From positions 33,321,164 through 33,385,163 of the forward strand of contig OX463847.1 in assembly GCA_949825065.1 (NCBI GenBank): a DNA stretch of 64,000 nucleotides, in the 5' to 3' direction. The notes under the pieces are model-generated. The model saw nothing but the letters and a program-made list of their open reading frames with translations. It had not been told where the DNA came from and did no database searches. This DNA is from Odontocerum albicorne (taxonomy: Eukaryota > Arthropoda > Insecta > Trichoptera > Odontoceridae). The position numbers were made by a program, and so were the translations under genes. Below, piece by piece: positions 14,430-26,539 of the stretch (its first letter is position 1; every line of letters begins with the position of its first letter).

Positions 14430-14660
14430 ACAACGGTTTCATTAATAACAATTTTGGAGTGGTTAATTCAATTGTAAAATAAAGCTGAAGTGGTATTCTG
14501 GCGTAATAAATTAAATTTACGGCAGACGCTCGCTCACCGATGGTTGTTGTCCGGGGGGCAATAACGCGGCGTTATTTGTAACTCTAATAAAATGGGTTCA
14601 ATTATCATAAATTTACTTAAAGGCGACGAGTTTTGTCTAAGTTCCATTTGAACAGGAAAT
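14430..14660. promoter_or_regulatory. Candidate non-coding regulatory island
   Basis: Richer in G+C than its surroundings, without repeat similarity. It has several TAAT/ATTA cores and the 17-bp palindrome AATAACGCGGCGTTATT at 14560-14576. Only composition and motif density support this; it could also be an unrecognised repeat. Confidence 0.2.
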
Positions 14661-14899
14661 GTGGCATTTTAAGGAAAACAATTATAGTAATTGGATTCCA
14701 CGAGACGTCATTGATAAAATAATTTTGATTTTTATAACAAATTAGAGTATATTAAAGAAAACAGTGGAAAAAAATCCAACAGGTATGCAGTCCAGGAAAG
14801 TGCAATGCTGCAACGTAAAACAATATTTAAAAATTATACCCTACTGCAGTTTTCAAGTGTTGTAGTTTTTATTTATGACAAAATAAAATGATTATTACT

Positions 14900-15428
14900 C
14901 CCGATCGGGGTGAGAAGAGAGAATAGAACTCCGATTCCTTATATTCTGGTATACATTTTTTGCTTCTACCACGTCTATACGCATTGACATACATCCTTTT
15001 TTCTTCCGAGTTACCATATTCCACGAGTGACAGCAGCTCAAACCTGTTGCATAGTTTATGTGTGTTTATATGTGAATTTCGTGAGTGTAAGTCAGAACAG
15101 GCAATAACCCAAAAGAGACAAACAAGGTCATTTATCTTGTGTAGAGAAGAATTATGTGAACTTTGATTAAATAAAGAAAATTAATAGTCCTGTACTTTTT
15201 AAGTATCTTCATACTTCCATGTTTCAAAATTTGCTCATGCCAATTTTATAACTTTTCTTATCAAACTTCTCCCACTTTCTTTAGTAACAGATTTTTTTTT
15301 TCATAAATCTTTTTTCATTGATCTTTTCTACACGATCAAACCATATTATTACACATTTTATCCACAGAAAGCACAACTTTAAGTACGCATTATTTCCTAA
15401 TATCCTCGATCTTATTACATTATACACT
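14900..15428 (-). pseudogene. Heavily decayed LINE sequence
   Basis: The plus strand shows the degraded complement of an RTE-like C-terminal region (phrases such as TTCATTGATCTTTTCTACAC and CGATCAAACCAT, equivalent to the WFxxVE/RM block in better copies). The Penelope-like palindrome abuts its right end. No frame survives. Confidence 0.5.
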
Positions 15429-15569
15429 TTGTAATTTATTTTTAACAAACACTGTTTATTCCACTTTTTTATGACGGTATAACCCTACCGGTTTCAAGGC
15501 TTTCACCTCATCTTCAGGGGAGCGCAAACAAGACTAAATGCTGTTCGAACTGGCACCGATATAGACACT

Positions 15570-15952
15570 TCAACGGTTGGTGGCGGGGGGATGAGGAAGG
15601 CTAGGTATAATTTCGGCCAGGAGCGGGGAGATTTTGGGGAAATAACTATTCAACAGATGCTCCGATCGGTATACTGACTTAGAAATTTCTAGGGCCTCTA
15701 ATCTGTCCAATTTATTTCCATTGCCGCTAATATGTAAGAATTTGGCATCATCGATAGAAAAAGTATGATTCTCACGGTGACAATGATTAGCCATTTCAGA
15801 ATAAATTAGAGGATTTGTTAAGGCAGATTGGTGTTCACGAAATCTCTTTTCAAAAGATCTTCCTGTCTTTCCTGTATAGAAATTATCACAGTCAGCACAT
15901 AAAAGTTTATACACACCACTGTTGCATTTTTTATAAATAGGACTTTGCTCCA
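15570..15952 (-). pseudogene. GIY-YIG endonuclease, left-arm copy
   Basis: Encodes the C-terminal endonuclease of a Penelope-like element, the nuclease that nicks target DNA to prime reverse transcription in this class. Visible motifs are NSGVYKLLCADCDN (the GIY half), FYTGKTGRSFEKRFREH (the YIG half and the following arginine region) and a C-terminal block with LDRLEALEISKS. The end NPLIYSEMANHCHRENHTF is shared with the right-arm copy. The segment upstream of the nuclease is shortened by the internal deletion, and the nominal start lies in the spacer, so this is a fragment. No reverse transcriptase is encoded. Confidence 0.85.
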
Positions 15953-16016
15953 CAAAACAAAAAAGAAACTTATAAAAGATTATATATTTAACGACACCTT
16001 TAAGCATACCTATAAA

Positions 16017-16511
16017 TGGAGCAAAGTCCTATTTATAAAAAATATATCAAATGAAATAACCAAAAATATTCCAAGTCACATAAAGCCAGCTTTTTACACT
16101 AACTTTAATCTCCGGAAACTCTTATTTAATGGGAAAGGCAAAAATGGAATACTTAGCAACAGTGGTGTGTATGAACTTTTTTGTGCTGTCTGTGATAATT
16201 TCTATATAGGAAATACAGGAAGATCTTTTGAAAAGAGATTTCGTGAACACCAATCTGCCTTAACAAATCCTCTAATTTATTCTGAAATGGCTAATCATTG
16301 TCACCGTGAGAATCATACTTTTTCTATCGATGATGCCAAATTCTTACATATTAGCGGCAACGGAAATAAATTGGACAGATTAGAGGCCCTAGAAATTTCT
16401 AAGTCAGTATACCGATCGGAGCATCTGTTGAATAGTTATTTCCCCAAAATCTCCCCGCTCCTGGCCGAAATTATACCTAGCCTTCCTCATCCCCCCGCCT
16501 CCAACCGTTGA
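16017..16511 (+). pseudogene. GIY-YIG endonuclease, right-arm copy
   Basis: Plus-strand copy of the same Penelope-like C-terminus. It keeps the linker that normally joins reverse transcriptase to nuclease (HIKPAFYTNFNLRKLL and GKNGILSNSGVY) followed by GVYELFCAVCDNFYIG, NTGRSFEKRFREH and the same tail as the left-arm copy. The frame is open to the stop at 16511, about 50 bp before the hammerhead-like core, the expected order for the 3' end of such elements. The frame runs upstream into the spacer at 15945, but the homology starts at 16017, so no genuine start codon is present. It is a truncated, probably inactive piece despite the open frame. Confidence 0.85.
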
Positions 16512-16779
16512 AGTGTCTATATCGGTGCCAGTTCGAACAGCATTTAGTCTTGTTTGCGCTCCCCTGAAGATGAGGTGAAAGCCTTGAAACCGGTAGGGTT
16601 ATACAGTCATAAAAAAGTGGAATAAACAGTGTTTGTTAAAAATAAATTACAATGTCTTTAAACCTCCACAACGTTAATGCCTTAACTATAAACAACATTA
16701 TACACTCTTTTTCCACGCGAATATAGGCTTGCGAAAATGAAGAGAAATCATAAAATAACCTTGGCAGCATATATATATA

Positions 16780-17600
16780 TATACTCGTATATATCATTAC
16801 GCCGTGTCTCTTGCGGGGTAGGCAGAAATAAACAGATCTCTAGACTTTTCTTTCGAAACAAACAACTTTTGCTTTCTCCATATTCATACATCTCGTCATG
16901 CATAATCTTCTATTCTTCATACTTTTCACTTTACTATTTTTTTTTAAGTCTGGTTCATTTAAACCAGATTTTTTTTATCTCGTACACCCAAACCTTACAC
17001 TTCTAAATTGTATTTACGTTTTATTAAGTTATTCATTCTCTCCACATATCCAAACCATCGTAAAGCTCCATCCTTCATCTTACTTAATACATCCATTTTA
17101 GTTATTCATTCTCTCCACATATCCAAACCATCGTAAAGCTCCATTCTTCATCTTACTTAATACATCCATTTTATCCATGCATTTATTTCTGATGTCTTCG
17201 TTCCGCCTTCATTGATACATTGAGACTCCACATTTTTTTCTCAATGCACGTAACTCTACAGTATTAATCTTAATTTTATCCTTCATCTGATAAATCTAAG
17301 TTTCACCTCTATACATTTTAGTGGCCACCAACACACTTTTATGTATTGCCATTTTGGTATTTTTGATACGACGTGGTTCTTGTAAATTACAGTGAGCGCT
17401 CCGTTTACCCTGTTTCATGTCGTTACCCTTCTTTCAACTCGCCTATTACACGTAAACATACTGGCAAGATAACATAACTCATTAATCTCCTCCAGTTTAT
17501 TTAAATTAACCCATACACCATACACTTTTTACCCACACTTCTTTCTATGACCATAACTTTTGATTTTGCTATAATCATTTTCAAAACTTGGTTTTCTGAG
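16780..17600 (-). pseudogene. RTE-like LINE fragment
   Basis: On the minus strand. The plus strand starts with the family border (CATTACGCCGTGTCTCTTGC, then GGGGTAGGCAGAAA) and continues through the complement of the C-terminal reverse transcriptase region. A short stretch is repeated in tandem near 17037-17165 (the phrase CTCCACATATCCAAACCATC occurs twice). Frames are disrupted. The best-matching sister copy is at 47.86-48.44 kb. Confidence 0.8.
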
Positions 17601-18038
17601 GTAAAATCCAATAAGTCAAGATAGTAATCATTATTTCAGAATTATTAAAATATCTGCATTAAAAGCTTCATTCTTGCTTCAACCTTTTAATAATTTGGCT
17701 TTTAAAGTTAATTAAAATAATATAAGCGAGATAAGATTAATGCTATGCCAAATTTAAATACAGGTTTCCAGTGTGCAATTATTAACAGGATTTCTTTTTT
17801 TATGTAGGTCCTGCTAATTAAAAATAAATATCAACTTTGCATATTTATGTTGAGACTTAAGACACATACTAACCTACATAAAAAAAATTACTAAGGGTTA
17901 ACAACTACCTACACATGTTATTAACAAACAAAAGGCAATTCCGGGATCATGTTTATGTAAAACGATATTAATTCAATATTACTGTGGAAAAAAGACATAT
18001 TTTTCTTAGAAACTCTTCAGCCCTTTTTAATCTTAATA
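17601..18038. other. No feature recognised
   Basis: Unique A+T-rich DNA between a LINE fragment and a MITE. Confidence 0.5.
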
Positions 18039-18048
18039 GATAATTTTT

Positions 18049-18178
18049 TAACACTTAATAGATAAAAAAAATTACACAATAACTTAAAATTAAAATTACA
18101 GATCTGTTTCACTTTAAGTCAAACGGTTGATTTGTCAGTTTAAGTTATTGACTAGATTTTTTTCACATTTAAGTGTTA
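18049..18178. mobile_element. Foldback MITE, copy 1
   Basis: Ends in TAACACTTAA and its complement TTAAGTGTTA, with an imperfect internal inverted repeat containing AATAACTTAAA and CAGATCTGTTTC. GATAATTTT occurs just outside both ends (18039-18047 and 18179-18187, one base offset on the left), suggesting a 9-bp target duplication. It is related to 56811-56998, which shares the ACTTAA end, CAGATCTGTTTC and TTTAAGTTATTG. Confidence 0.65.
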
Positions 18179-18289
18179 GATAATTTTGTTTAACAATGGA
18201 TTTCTTCATCATACGAGTATATACCAAATTATTTAATAATTTTCAAACCTTGCTATGAAATTCTTCAACTCATAATGAAGGGCTGAAAA

Positions 18290-18780
18290 AGTACCGGAAG
18301 ATATCTAGTTCATTATATTCTGGAACATATTTTTCCCTTCTGCACAATAATATACCTTGTAATACACCTCCTATTACAAAAAAAACTTTTAACTCTTCTT
18401 TCATTCAGAATTTTGATTCGTGTGGTTGTGTCACGGTTTTCTTCATCTTTCCAAAATTCCATCTTCTTTATTACTCTAAGTATAGATTATCTTTGCCAAT
18501 TTTTTATTTTTCATTCTTTCTACGTGGCCAAACCGTTTTAATGCTCCTTTCGTCATCTGAAACACTCCATCTTCTTACAATTCACTTTATTTCCTAATGT
18601 ATTCACTCATTATGTCGCATATTGTTTTTCTACAATTGTTTACTAATATCTTTATTCCTAATTATATCATACACTGTTTTTCCACTTCTTCTACGCAATC
18701 ATTAAGTAATGCAAAAAATGTTGAAACGTTATTTGATCGTAGAAGAGGAAAGGAATGGCGAAATAATCGATATTTCTGTT
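18290..18780 (-). pseudogene. Decayed LINE sequence
   Basis: The complement resembles the RTE-like C-terminal region (for example TTTCTACGTGGCCAAACCGT, equivalent to the xRFGHVxxM block, followed by ATGCTCCTTTCGTCATC). There are many frame breaks, and the 3' border is not clear. Confidence 0.55.
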
Positions 18781-20409
18781 TAAAATAATAGTGATGATTA
18801 AAGTGACTGTAAAATTGACAGTGAGTGTACTAGTAGTATATTTGATACGTACCACGATATTTGACTTTTTGTCATAGCATTGTTTAGGTTTTTCGTAACT
18901 AGTTAATACAATATTGACTCAACACACCTTGACCGTAATATTTCACAAATGTTTGAACGTAACTCATAAACTTAATCGTTCGACTAATATTGGTTTAAGT
19001 AAAAAGCGGATATAATGAATCAATTGGGAATATGGGCGTGAGTTTAATTTGAGCCCAGTTCGACTCTTCTTAGTTTGATAATTATGCAACCCCTGCATAG
19101 TGAGGGTTAAAAGTCTGCTTCAGATACAATTTACTAAATTTAATTGTATTGAAACTGAATGACAGCACTTTTTTTAAATAGGTAATCCGCCCAAAGTAGT
19201 ATGATTTGTGCAATCAAATTAAAGCCATTATGCAATTATATGAGTTAATATAATAATATCAATTTAAAAATTGATGATGAAATTTTATCAAGATTAAGTT
19301 AAATAGAACTGAAATAAGATATTGATTTTTTTAATATCGAAAATAATCGTGAACTTCAATTATATATTCCAAAATGCCGTTATAATATACAATATACAAA
19401 TAAATATAGAAACGTATATAAAACATAATTTCCAACTTTGTAATTTATTTTTATCAAACACTAAAAATATTGACATATTGAATATATTTTCATGAAACAA
19501 ATAAACATTGTCTTATGATACAATTATAAAAATGGAATTTGATTTTTTATGTTTAAATAAGTCCGTATGATAGTTCAATTTGCTGTACACAATTCAACAT
19601 ATTCAACTGGAAAGTTAAAATACCATTTCCTATTGTAACTCTCGTTCTGGAATATTAATTCCACAATGCATTCACATGCCACCAGCAGAGTAACCGGCCA
19701 TCGGCTATTCTGCAACATTTGGCTTTCTGTCCTGACCATCTGCGCATGAAAGTCCAAATGTTCAAATGAACGACATGAGTGAAACGGTTTGAGCCTTGAG
19801 GCAATCCAATACAGAGCTGTTGCTGATATTTGAATTTCGTACTTGTATTTTTAACAAGAGTATTCCTGGATATATTTTAATCCTAATTAAATAATAATCG
19901 AGTGCTGTTTCATATTAAATATTATCTTAAAAACGCTTGGTTTTTTTATTAATAAAAAATATACAATTCAAGTCTAAAATCTTTCGGCCTGGATGAATGA
20001 ATTAGAATATGCATGGACAAATACCACGCAAACCACACCCACCGCAATGTTATAGTTTAAATTTGATACCTCTACTCGTAGTAGTTTGTCAACTAGAGTC
20101 GATAGAAGACGTGTTGTTTCGTTATACTTTGACATGCTAAGATTGAATATAACGCAATAATCAAGTTTGTATCCAAAGAAGAGAACATTCCAGAAAAAAA
20201 TAAACGTTTATACGCAAGTCGCAAGTTTACGCCAAATCTTCTCCGTCATATTTCACAGTGCATGATCGGGCTGAGCAAATTCAATTAGACTAAGAATTGA
20301 TGAAGATGATTGTCGTAAAACCAGACTATCAGAAACATTTCCTCCAGACACAGCATTAGTGCAATGAGTGTTACAACATAGAATACTTAAATAAAAAAAA
20401 CAAAGCAGC
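18781..20409. other. A+T-rich, one denser island
   Basis: No gene was recognised. The 19590-19790 portion is richer in G+C and lacks repeat similarity. A TACTCGTA motif lies at 20073-20080. Confidence 0.45.
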
Positions 20410-20680
20410 AAGATGTGGACTTTCCAAAACCATATTGCTTCGAATCCTGCACGAGCATCTTGGCATGAATAAGGTGAGCGCAAGACGGGTGCCGAAACTC
20501 TAGAGTGCTGTCCAAAGGTAAAGGCTTGTTGAATGTTGTTATGATTTTTTAATTTTCTGCGATGGAATAGAAAAACAGATTGAGTCGATAGTCACACGGG
20601 ATGAAAGTATAGTTTTATACTACGATCACTGTCTAAAAGGGACTCGATGTAGTGGCACGTTTGTCATCTCTGATCGTTTC
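20410..20680 (+). pseudogene. Decayed mariner transposase
   Basis: The frame ending at the stop near 20503 reads ILLRILHEHLGMNKVSARRV followed by PKL. This matches the segment of mariner transposases joining the helix-turn-helix region to the catalytic domain (xILHEHLGMSKVxARWVPR). Farther on, SIVTRDESIVLYYDH resembles the block around the first catalytic Asp (IVTGDETWVYHYD), in a shifted frame. Stops interrupt the sequence, and neither terminal repeats nor the later catalytic residues were found. It is an old remnant, from a different lineage than the intact copy at 51.6 kb. Confidence 0.65.
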
Positions 20681-20902
20681 AATAATATATTCATCAATTT
20701 AATTATGAAATTCTGATTTCATAATAAACTATATTAATAGATAAACGCTGTTTCATAGTACAAAAATAAATCAAGAGTTTAAATTTAATAAGGGCAGGGC
20801 AGTGCGTATGTGTTATATAACAACAAATTCAGATTGAATGATACCTCAAAGTGTATGTCAGAGTAAACAACAAAATATAACAAGTCTCCTTCCTAATAAT
20901 AG

Positions 20903-21046
20903 TCGACGACAACCATTGCCTAGTCTCCCGACCCGAGAGTTCCGAGTTCGATTTCCGTTGTAATCCAGTTTTTTTTATTGTTTTAAATTAAGGTCTCTTT
21001 AACACCATTCTAGTTGGTTGGAAGAGATTGCCAAATGATAATTGAA
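20903..21046 (+). repeat. tRNA-derived SINE
   Basis: A tRNA-like head (CGACGACAACCATTGCCTAG, box B-like GAGTTCGATTTCC) is followed by the family body (CTCTTTAACACCATTCTAG, TTGGAAGAGATTGCC). The terminal hairpin and 3' end are lost. A 3' piece of a second copy in opposite orientation follows almost directly. Confidence 0.75.
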
Positions 21047-21073
21047 CCAAAAAAAAAATATTTATTTAACATT

Positions 21074-21136
21074 TCATTGTAAAACAGTCTGGTAGACTTA
21101 TTGCCGGGTGGCAATCTCTTCCTACCAATCAGACAG
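21074..21136 (-). repeat. SINE 3' piece, inverted
   Basis: Reverse complement of the SINE 3' body: the minus strand reads GGTAGGAAGAGATTGCC, then GGCAATAAG and a CTACCAG block. Truncated at its 5' side. Confidence 0.7.
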
Positions 21137-22069
21137 CAGTAAGTAAAGGAAGTTACACGGTCACAAAAATATTTAAATAAATACTCTGCACAAAATTTAT
21201 AGTAAAAATAAAAAGTGAGATATTCATCAATCAAACCAAAAAGTAATGGATATGGAAAGAAAAAAAACCAGGAAAGAAACACATTATATTACTAATTAAT
21301 AAAGAGTTTTTTTCATTTGGTTTTTAAAACATGCCAATGACGGAGTGAGTCTATCATTAGTTGTAAGTGATTCCTGAGACTCACTACATGCACAGTAAAG
21401 AACGACGGTGAACTGAAAAAGTCAATAAACAATCTCTCTTTGAGCGTCACGCAAGTCGATGAATATTTTCGACAATATAAGAGGGGGTGGCGGGACAGTT
21501 AAGGATAGTATACAATAATGACAGCATGGAAATTTCGTATCTTTTTCTCACGTTCAATCAGTTCAGCTTTACTATATGTAGCGAAAATGTAATATAGTAC
21601 AATAATACATCTGATGTTCGGGTAGAAATCCACATTATTACGAGATAATAACAATGTTGGATGAAAAATCCATTAGGGTTGGTTAAGAAAAACTCGGATT
21701 TAATTTTTAAGACCACTGTCACTGATTATCAATTAATTTTATTGAAAACAATGTTTAATGCGAATTTACTTGATAAATCGTTTTCGCAATTGTATAATAG
21801 AATTTCTTCTCAGCTTCTAGCGACGAACGGTAGGGCATTAAAAGTTAACTGCATAATTTCTTGCTGATTTGGAAACAACCAAATTTAATTAAATTACAGA
21901 ATCAATGCAATTTAATTCAACGACAAAAAGTAAAGTTGAAACTGTTTGGTTTAATTCGCTTTTCCAAACAGTGCCATGTTGCTTCGCCCTAGTTTTAAAC
22001 GAACTGAAAACCTTATACATGCAGAAGAAGAGAGTTATTTTTTGCAAGCATTGGGTTAATAGTTAGCAT
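21137..22069. other. No feature recognised
   Basis: A+T-rich; the 68-codon frame at 21661-21867 has no recognisable motif. Confidence 0.5.
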
Positions 22070-22215
22070 TCAGGAATCGACCGGAGTAATTCCCATCTCG
22101 GAGTTGTTTCCCAGCAGGAAACTACGGAGCGGGAGCTAATAACAACGTTAATTGGATCGCAACTTGTTGACGTTAATGCAACTTTAACGCGTGCCGAATA
22201 GGCCAACAGTTCATA
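22070..22215. promoter_or_regulatory. Candidate regulatory island
   Basis: A G+C-enriched patch in A+T-rich DNA with several TAAT-type cores (GAGCTAATAACAAC, GTTAATTGGATCGC). It has no repeat similarity in the window and no open frame. This is inferred from composition alone. Confidence 0.2.
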
Positions 22216-22689
22216 TAAACATTTTGAACGTGCTGAAATTTAAAACTTGTCTCTCCATTTCTATATTTACATATCACACACGTACCATACATATGTTTTT
22301 TTTAACAAGGAAACGTTTTAAAAATATAAGGAAAATGTAAATAATATTCTGCAATATTTAAATGAAACACGTTCATATACCTTATATACATAAGAGGTGG
22401 CAAACTTGTTTGCTTTCGCGATCGACTTTTTACGTAGAAAAATAGACATGATCTACCTATCAAATTCGCGAAATTTAGCACATTAATATATAACCTACAT
22501 GTTAAAAAAAAGATAACAAATAACTAAAAGTTATTTAAATAGGATGAGTTGAATTTACTTCGCTAAAAAAATATTAAGGAAAAATAAGCTTATACATACA
22601 TGTTAAATAACATACATACATTTATTTGGAGTAGACATATCTATATATTAAAAAAAAGATGACTAATTGACTCAGTTGACTAGTGCATG
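22216..22689. other. No feature recognised
   Basis: A+T-rich, nothing identifiable. Confidence 0.5.
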
Positions 22690-23135
22690 TGCGTAATGAG
22701 ATTTGGTAACATCGCAAGCCATATTGTAAGTCGAATGAAGATGGCCGCGATCGATGTCCATCTCTGCCTTACATATAGGAAGTCCCAAAAATATGTATAC
22801 CATGCATACTTTAAAACCTTGCGGTTTATTTGAACTTGCTGCAGGAATTTGTCATACCACGCTTTTGTGAAGAGTTTAGACATGAGGAGGACTTTATTTT
22901 TCAGCAAGGTGGTGCCTCTCCCCACCACCATCGTCACTTAAGGGCCTGTCTTGATGACAATTTGCTGAATAGATGGATTTGACATAGAGGTAACATTGAA
23001 TACACCCTGTTCTCCCCAGACCCTATGCCAATAGAGTTTTTTAATCGGGGTTCGCCAAGCATAAAATTTATGGCACAAAACCGACAACAGTTAATTAGCT
23101 GAGAATTGGACGAGAATGCATCCAAATACCAAAAC
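22690..23135 (+). pseudogene. Decayed DDE transposase (mariner/Tc1-like)
   Basis: The best-preserved part reads EEFRHEEDFIFQQGGASPHH, then LRACLDDNLLNRWI, a stop, HRGNIEYTLFSPDPMPIEFF. It aligns with the C-terminal half of insect DDE transposases of the pattern FQQDGAPPH...NRWIGRRGPxE...SPDLTPLDFFLW. The Asp of QQDGA is now Gly, and the last acidic position of the LDFF block is Glu, so the catalytic triad is broken as well as the frame. Only about 130 residues can be followed. Terminal repeats were not found. Confidence 0.75.
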
Positions 23136-23344
23136 AAATTAATAATTATTCGTTATATTTGAGATTCCATGTTATAAGCAGTCCGTGGACCAGAACTGCT
23201 GTTAATTAGAGCATTTGCTATAATTAAAATATCTATATTTGTTTTCTTTAATTTGGAGTTCTAATCATAGATATATGTTTACTAAGTTCTAATCTGAATT
23301 TGTAATAATTTAAAGTGTGTATATATATCATGCATAATTTGTTT

Positions 23345-23720
23345 ATCGTTATCGTCATTTCCATCGTTACGTCGTGTAACTATGCAGAAATAGCAGATCA
23401 CTGACTATTTATATTCTGTGATCATTTCGCTTTTGCACGACCATACATCTCGTTATGTTTTCTCTCCTATTTTAAAAGCTTTTCACTCTTCTCTCTTTCA
23501 GAATTTGATTAATTTCTCATGTCTTCTATTTTACTCGAATAGAACATTTTTGTAAAACTTTCATTATTCGCTCTTTCTACGCAGTCAAACCATCACAACA
23601 CTCTTTTCTTTAAGTAAAACTCAACATCTTCTTGAAATCTGTATTATTTCTTTAAGCTCTCTTTCTTCATTCTGTAAACTTTGTTTCCCACACATTCTAC
23701 GCAAGATTTTTATCAATTTT
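23345..23720 (-). pseudogene. RTE-like LINE 3' fragment
   Basis: The plus strand opens with the degraded border ATCGTTACGTCGTG and AGCAGATCACTGAC, followed by ATACATCTCGTTATG and the complement of the C-terminal coding region (CGCTCTTTCTACGCAGTCAA and an ACCATCACA block). All frames are broken. Confidence 0.65.
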
Positions 23721-23834
23721 TTGTCACGTTTACATTTAGATTGCACATTCTAAAGTTGGAACCATAATTGTATAACGATATTAGATTTTTAAAATATATT
23801 AAAATAATAATTTAAGTATTTCCGTTATTAACAT

Positions 23835-23900
23835 ATTAATTATCAATTTATATAGTGCCGTTTAGTGATCTCAGTCATGCCTAGGGAATTTCTTCGTCAC
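23835..23900 (-). repeat. CR1-like LINE 3' tail, degraded
   Basis: The minus strand reads GATCACTAAACGGCACTATA and an ATAAATTG end, a diverged version of the CTCTCTAAACGGCGTTAT tail found elsewhere in the window. Confidence 0.45.
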
Positions 23901-26539
23901 TGTACATGTGTTAAGAATAATAATGTTTTTAATTTGATTTATTATCAAGAAGGTTTTTTTTGTAAAAATCTTTTAATAAACTATTTTAACAAAGATAGAC
24001 GCTGAAGAGGCCGTATTGAAAAATAGATAAAAGAAGAGTTCACAAAAATACCTGTTAGTTTAAGTCCCTCATGAAGACCTCTTAAAAGATAACAGGATAG
24101 CTGGTAGTCTATTTCTCAAGACAGGCAGTCCTAAGAATAACCAACCATCGGTCTGAATTTAGAGGATAAAGAATGTAATAATTTAAAAAACAATGTTCTC
24201 TTTACACAGTGCATATTTTATTGAAAAAGTATTGGTTTTTAAAAAATATTACACAATAATAAAAACATATGGTATATACGAGTATATTGATAATGATTTT
24301 CTCTAAATGTATTTTAATGAGTATCTTTCAGTATTTTTATAAATAAATTTATCGTTATCGTCCTTTAAATTTGAACTTGTTGCAGTAATAAATTAAATTT
24401 ATAAAGACTTTGAACTTAAAATAGGGGTTTCGCAATAATTTAAAAAATATATTATAATCAATAACGAAAGTAAACACCACAAATGATTATAATATTCAAT
24501 ACATCTAATTAAGAACCATATATTTACAATTTACCTGCTGCACTATTTTGGTAAATAACACTGACGTTAATATTATGATAATTTATGTCCTCGAACAAAA
24601 TAATATTTTTTCAACATTACGGTTTCTCGTCTTATTAATATAACAACAAAAAGAGGTAACCGTTCTTCGAAATTCTGGCGTGTAATGGTGATTTTAGTTT
24701 TTTTCATGATTGAAAGGTGTTCTTTTTATATAGTTATCTTGGTTATTTTAAGTGGCGTATTGGGTAGTAAAAATAATCATATACGTTATTGTTACCAAAT
24801 AACAATTGATGTGATTTCGATATCACACGGTTAATACAATTAAGGAAAAATATACAAGAAGACGATTTGAATTTTGCAATCATCTTATGAGCGATAAGAT
24901 TTACTTTAAATTAAAAACTTTTCGGAGTTCAGAAAAATTTGGACGTAAACTCATTCTTGACAATATTTTGTAAAAAAAACTGAAAATCAACTACCTACCG
25001 ATCCAGAGCCTTCAATACAATTTGATAATAATGAGCCAGATTGTCCAGGCACAAATGTTTCGTTATTCGATTTAAAATAGTGTGATGTCAGTGCCTTCTA
25101 ATTAGAAATTTAAAAAAATATTTATCATTTTTTGGATACTTTTATTTCATTTGAAATAATTCCTTTCTAATCTACATTAAATTTAATTTATGCGTTTTTC
25201 TAGCTACGCGACTTTTCCTAGAGCCTATAAATCGCGTTGAGTGAAGAATACCTGCATAAATTTAACTCAGACTAGTTTTTCTCAAAAAAAAAAAATAACT
25301 CTTATTGAGTTTACAATTTAGGGCTAAATTTAATTCATTAAGGAATATAAAGTATTTGTTCCACCACCACCCAAGCTGTTATGGAGGATAATTCTAGTCC
25401 CAATCAAGCGTAATCTACACAAGAAGATCAAAACCTTCTTATTTTTTTTTATGAGTGCGTCGTCACGTATGTTAGTGGCAAATAATAAATTATCCAAAAA
25501 GATTCCTCCGTCAACGTCAATATATACTAGTGTGAGACGAATATAAGTGGAAGAAGGAAAATGGCTCCAAGTCTTGTAAGTACTCGTATACTGATAAAGC
25601 GACTCAATGCCTGGAGATCATTGATATCAGCAGGTTGCCAGTATATTCGCAGAAAACTTCGAATGAAACAATATTATCCATTGCCACTACTAGATCGGAA
25701 AACCATAGTCCAATAAAAATATTTACCATAAATAAACAATCACGTATTTTTCCTATCGAGGTTGGCAAAATAAACATAGCTCTATACTTTATGATCACGA
25801 CATACTATACTTATGCTTCCTTCGTCTCATCTTCTTCAATTTCTATTACTTACTAGCTTTATTTCTTTTGAAAATGTAATTAACTTATCCCAACCTTTCT
25901 TTTCTCTGTTCTCCTTTTCACATTTCTTAGGCATGTTCATATTAGAGATTTCCTATGTAAGTTTTTTGTCACTAATTCGTTTCAAACTACCTCACAGTGC
26001 TGAAAAATGGTCCATTAAAAATGTCTTACACTTTTAATTCGGCACTGGCTTAATACAGCACATGTTAGGATTTAGCCGGGCATTATCAGTATGCAAACAC
26101 TCACCGCGAAAGGTGCTATGTTTGTTAGGCTCGCAGAATGGAAATATTCTAGGAATGTGCCAATAATATCACCGATAATATGTGTATTTGACCGATAAGA
26201 GCGTATTCTGTTAGGATTTGGCTTCATTTTAAATTTTTCTATGATGGAAAGCTAAAAACAGTATTTTAGCGTGATATTTTGACAGTGCTATATTGGGAGT
26301 TGTTTATGATTACTATATCCACAACCCATCATGTCAAACCTGCCTATTTTAAATAACCCTACAAATCTTACGGAACTTTAGTTCTAAAGTCCTACTGTTT
26401 CCACGGGCAGAAAAAGATGACTTGCAGAAAATAACACTTATATTCATATATTATATACATAACAGAAGAGTATGCATTACAAAGTGTATGGCCGTGACGG
26501 AAACGAAAGAAAACGGACGTTAAGTCCATTGTCATTATT
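23901..26539. other. Long A+T-rich stretch, nothing recognised
   Basis: About 2.6 kb without a recognisable gene or repeat. TACGAGTA-type motifs lie at 24277-24284 and 25581-25588. The overlapping short frames at 25604-26037 have no family features. Confidence 0.5.

Larger units (their letters stand above)
15429..16705. mobile_element. Penelope-like element, head-to-head palindrome
   Basis: A long inverted repeat: left arm 15429-15952, right arm 16017-16652, spacer 15953-16016. The left arm lacks about 112 bp present in the right arm (roughly 16047-16158). Each arm runs from the upstream edge of a GIY-YIG endonuclease region outward to a common tail. That tail contains a hammerhead-like core (right arm CTGAAGA at 16564-16570, GAAA at 16586-16589) and ends in AAACAGTGTTTGTT. 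The reverse transcriptase domain is absent. The sequence at 16653-16705 matches that following the small palindrome at 11.4-11.6 kb. Two 5'-truncated copies joined head-to-head best explain the layout; inverted, 5'-truncated copies are known for Penelope-like elements. Confidence 0.85.
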
